Notes under the pieces: generated by a model
Told to the model about the DNA's origin: nothing
Seen by the model: the letters and a program-made list of their open reading frames with translations, nothing else
Databases searched by the model: none
Program-made: the position numbers and the translations under genes
Part shown: positions 63,101 through 63,939 of the stretch, one piece after another
Layout of the letters: each line of letters starts with the position of its first letter
How positions within the stretch are numbered: position 1 is the first letter of the stretch
Assembly: GCA_964551645.1 (NCBI GenBank)
Contig: CAZKDV010000003.1
Location: forward strand, 1 to 63,939
Direction of reading: 5' to 3'
Origin: CAZKDV01 sp964551645
GTDB taxonomy: Bacteria; Bacteroidota; Bacteroidia; Bacteroidales; DTU049
Length of the DNA: 63,939 bases

Positions 63101-63939
63101 ATTTGGCAAAGACCATTTATGTTTATTCAGCAGCCAAAGGAAACTATTTAACATGGAATCCTGCTTATGGTGGTCAGGCAGGTACTGTCTTTACTATTGG
63201 ACAAGGTTTCTTTATTCAAGCAGCAGGTATCAATCCGTCTTTGACTATCAAACCAGAGGCAAGAGTGCATAATAGTGTAACCTTCAGAAATGAAGCGGCT
63301 AATGTAATTCAAGTTAATATTGCAGGTAATAACTATGCCGACCATAATTATATTGCTATTATTTCAGACGCTTCTACAGAATATGACTATGACTATGATG
63401 CTGCTAAACTACCTGGTTTGGCAGAAGCACCACAACTTTACACTTTGAAACAAGAAGTACAACTTTCAGCTAATGCAGTACAAACCGAAGAAGACATTCT
63501 CGGTATGGTATTATATCTTGAAGTTGGAGTTGCTTCTGAATATGAATTGACATACACACATACTTTGATGGGCGATAACATTCTTATCTTAGATAAGATA
63601 ACCTCACAAATTATCCGTAAGGGACAAACATATCGTTTTGCTGCTACACTAACAGACAGAACTGATAGATTTGAATTTGTTGATGAGTCGTCTATTTTAA
63701 GTGCAGGCTATCAAGAATCATTATCTATCATTCCAGTATGGGAAGATAATAATATCTTGTATATCGGCAACTTAGGCGATGAAACGCTTGCCACAATAAG
63801 TATATACAACACACTTGGTGCAAAAGTAATGAGTTCAAGCTCACAAGTTACTGACTTGAATATGTTGTCAAGAGGTGTTTATAGTGTTAAAGTATATACA
63901 GATAAACGGACTATAAATCACAAATTAATTGTGAAGTAG
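54111..63939 (+). CDS. giant type IX-secreted multidomain surface protein, disrupted by one frameshift
   Basis: One gene split by an extra A in the run AAA at 54792-54794. Before it the frame reads INQGCGS and then stops; removing one A continues with NYQNFTDKVVNVMQGETYQL. The repaired protein has about 3,275 residues. In order (composite numbering, approximate): signal peptide 1-37; Ig-like; GEVED copy 1 at 190-340 (spanning the frameshift); Ig/PKD-like domains to 610; FN3-like 614-733 and 736-854; a beta-solenoid-like region 857-1477; FN3-like 1481-1602 and 1603-1723; BNR/neuraminidase-N-like 1728-1883; GEVED 1887-2032; Ig-like 2036-2118; FN3-like 2120-2242; BNR-like 2245-2401; GEVED 2403-2574; two FN3 domains 2577-2758; beta-rich region; type A sorting domain 3200-3275 (SIYNTLGAKVM, LSRGVYSVKVYT, ending LIVK). 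It is a predicted outer-surface adhesin or polymer-binding protein. An error in the assembly is as likely as a real mutation. The stop is the last codon of the window. Confidence 0.82.
58918..60205 (+). repeat. copy A of the FN3-BNR-GEVED module in the giant protein
   Basis: Codes for an FN3-like unit (EFERGNG...FGGGSELGSGNFVVYNG), a BNR-like unit (YVSSTTTQN...IGLSIVISG) and a GEVED unit (SYSSVWGALWAYIDWNGNG). The same three domains recur in the same order at 60469-61830. Confidence 0.7.
60469..61830 (+). repeat. copy B of the FN3-BNR-GEVED module in the giant protein
   Basis: Same order as copy A: FN3-like (FTRGGGTH...EFGGGSELGSGNFVVYNG), BNR-like (YVSSTLTQN...IGLQVVTSG), GEVED (ISVWADWNNSGNFADV). 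The stretch FGGGSELGSGNFVVYNG is shared exactly with copy A although most third codon positions differ. Confidence 0.7.

Noticed and set aside
1..63939. tRNA, rRNA, CRISPR arrays or a defence/toxin-antitoxin system
   Set aside because: None was recognised by eye. No spacer-repeat array, no cas, restriction or reverse-transcriptase motifs. A covariance-model search would be needed to exclude short RNAs.

Overview
The window is an AT-rich chromosomal segment from a member of the Bacteroidota, most likely Bacteroidales-like. The evidence is as follows. Many genes are preceded by the Bacteroidota sigma-factor -7 element TAnnTTTG, several with a TTTG -33 element 19-22 nt upstream. Shine-Dalgarno sequences are almost absent. 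Family-specific domains are abundant (DUF4296, DUF4292, DUF2807, PD40-OmpA proteins, type IX secretion sorting domains). Core enzymes are of the types usual in this phylum (editing-domain-free ProRS, DAHP synthase-chorismate mutase fusion). A run of 10 N at 32291-32300 shows this is a draft or metagenome scaffold.

Layout. 0-2 kb: formate-tetrahydrofolate ligase. 1.9-8.0 kb (minus): a compact six-gene operon of methyltransferase, GT4 glycosyltransferase, MeaB GTPase, PD40-OmpA protein, APS reductase and DUF4296 lipoprotein. 8-16 kb: QueG, HU, MazG, a PagL-like barrel, a DUF2807 lipoprotein, ProRS, an aromatic-rich lipoprotein and a FadL-type porin. 17-20 kb: TPR protein, phosphosulfolactate synthase and a DUF368 transporter. 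20.3-26.8 kb: a region that looks higher in GC, with a T9SS-sorted stub coupled to a carbohydrate-binding beta-helix protein, a decayed IS982 transposase and an orphan carB with atypical arginine codons. 26.8-30.2 kb (minus): three shikimate-pathway genes. 30.3-33.4 kb (minus): MBOAT acyltransferase, SGNH hydrolase (interrupted by the N gap) and a secreted esterase. 33.5-42.8 kb: a plus-strand run of dUTPase, sugar nucleotidyltransferase, TPR lipoprotein, DUF4292 lipoprotein, EnvC-like amidase activator, a small lipoprotein, SprT-like protease, ManC, an SDR epimerase and a UbiA prenyltransferase. 43-53.5 kb: a second PD40-OmpA protein, methyltransferase, tryptophanase with a possible leader ORF, ClpB, Prs-L25, a trans-editing ProX deacylase and a GT2 glycosyltransferase. 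54.1-63.9 kb: a giant T9SS-sorted multidomain surface protein (about 3,275 residues if one frameshift is repaired), ending exactly at the window edge.

How the genes work together. Much of the window concerns the cell envelope and secretion. Two PorE-like PD40-OmpA proteins, two C-terminal T9SS cargo signals, several lipoproteins and outer-membrane barrels, O-acylation genes, nucleotide-sugar enzymes and an EnvC-type amidase activator all act on the outer membrane, periplasm or surface glycans. The rest is core metabolism: one-carbon, sulfur, shikimate, pyrimidine/PRPP, tRNA charging and proofreading, queuosine and menaquinone-type prenylation. No rRNA, tRNA, CRISPR array, intact insertion sequence or recognisable defence system was found. 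The most unusual items are the giant duplicated-module surface protein with its frameshift, the IS-relic/carB island, the palindromic bidirectional promoter between mazG and the PagL-like gene, the possible tryptophanase leader ORF, and the recurrent placement of promoters almost on top of start codons.
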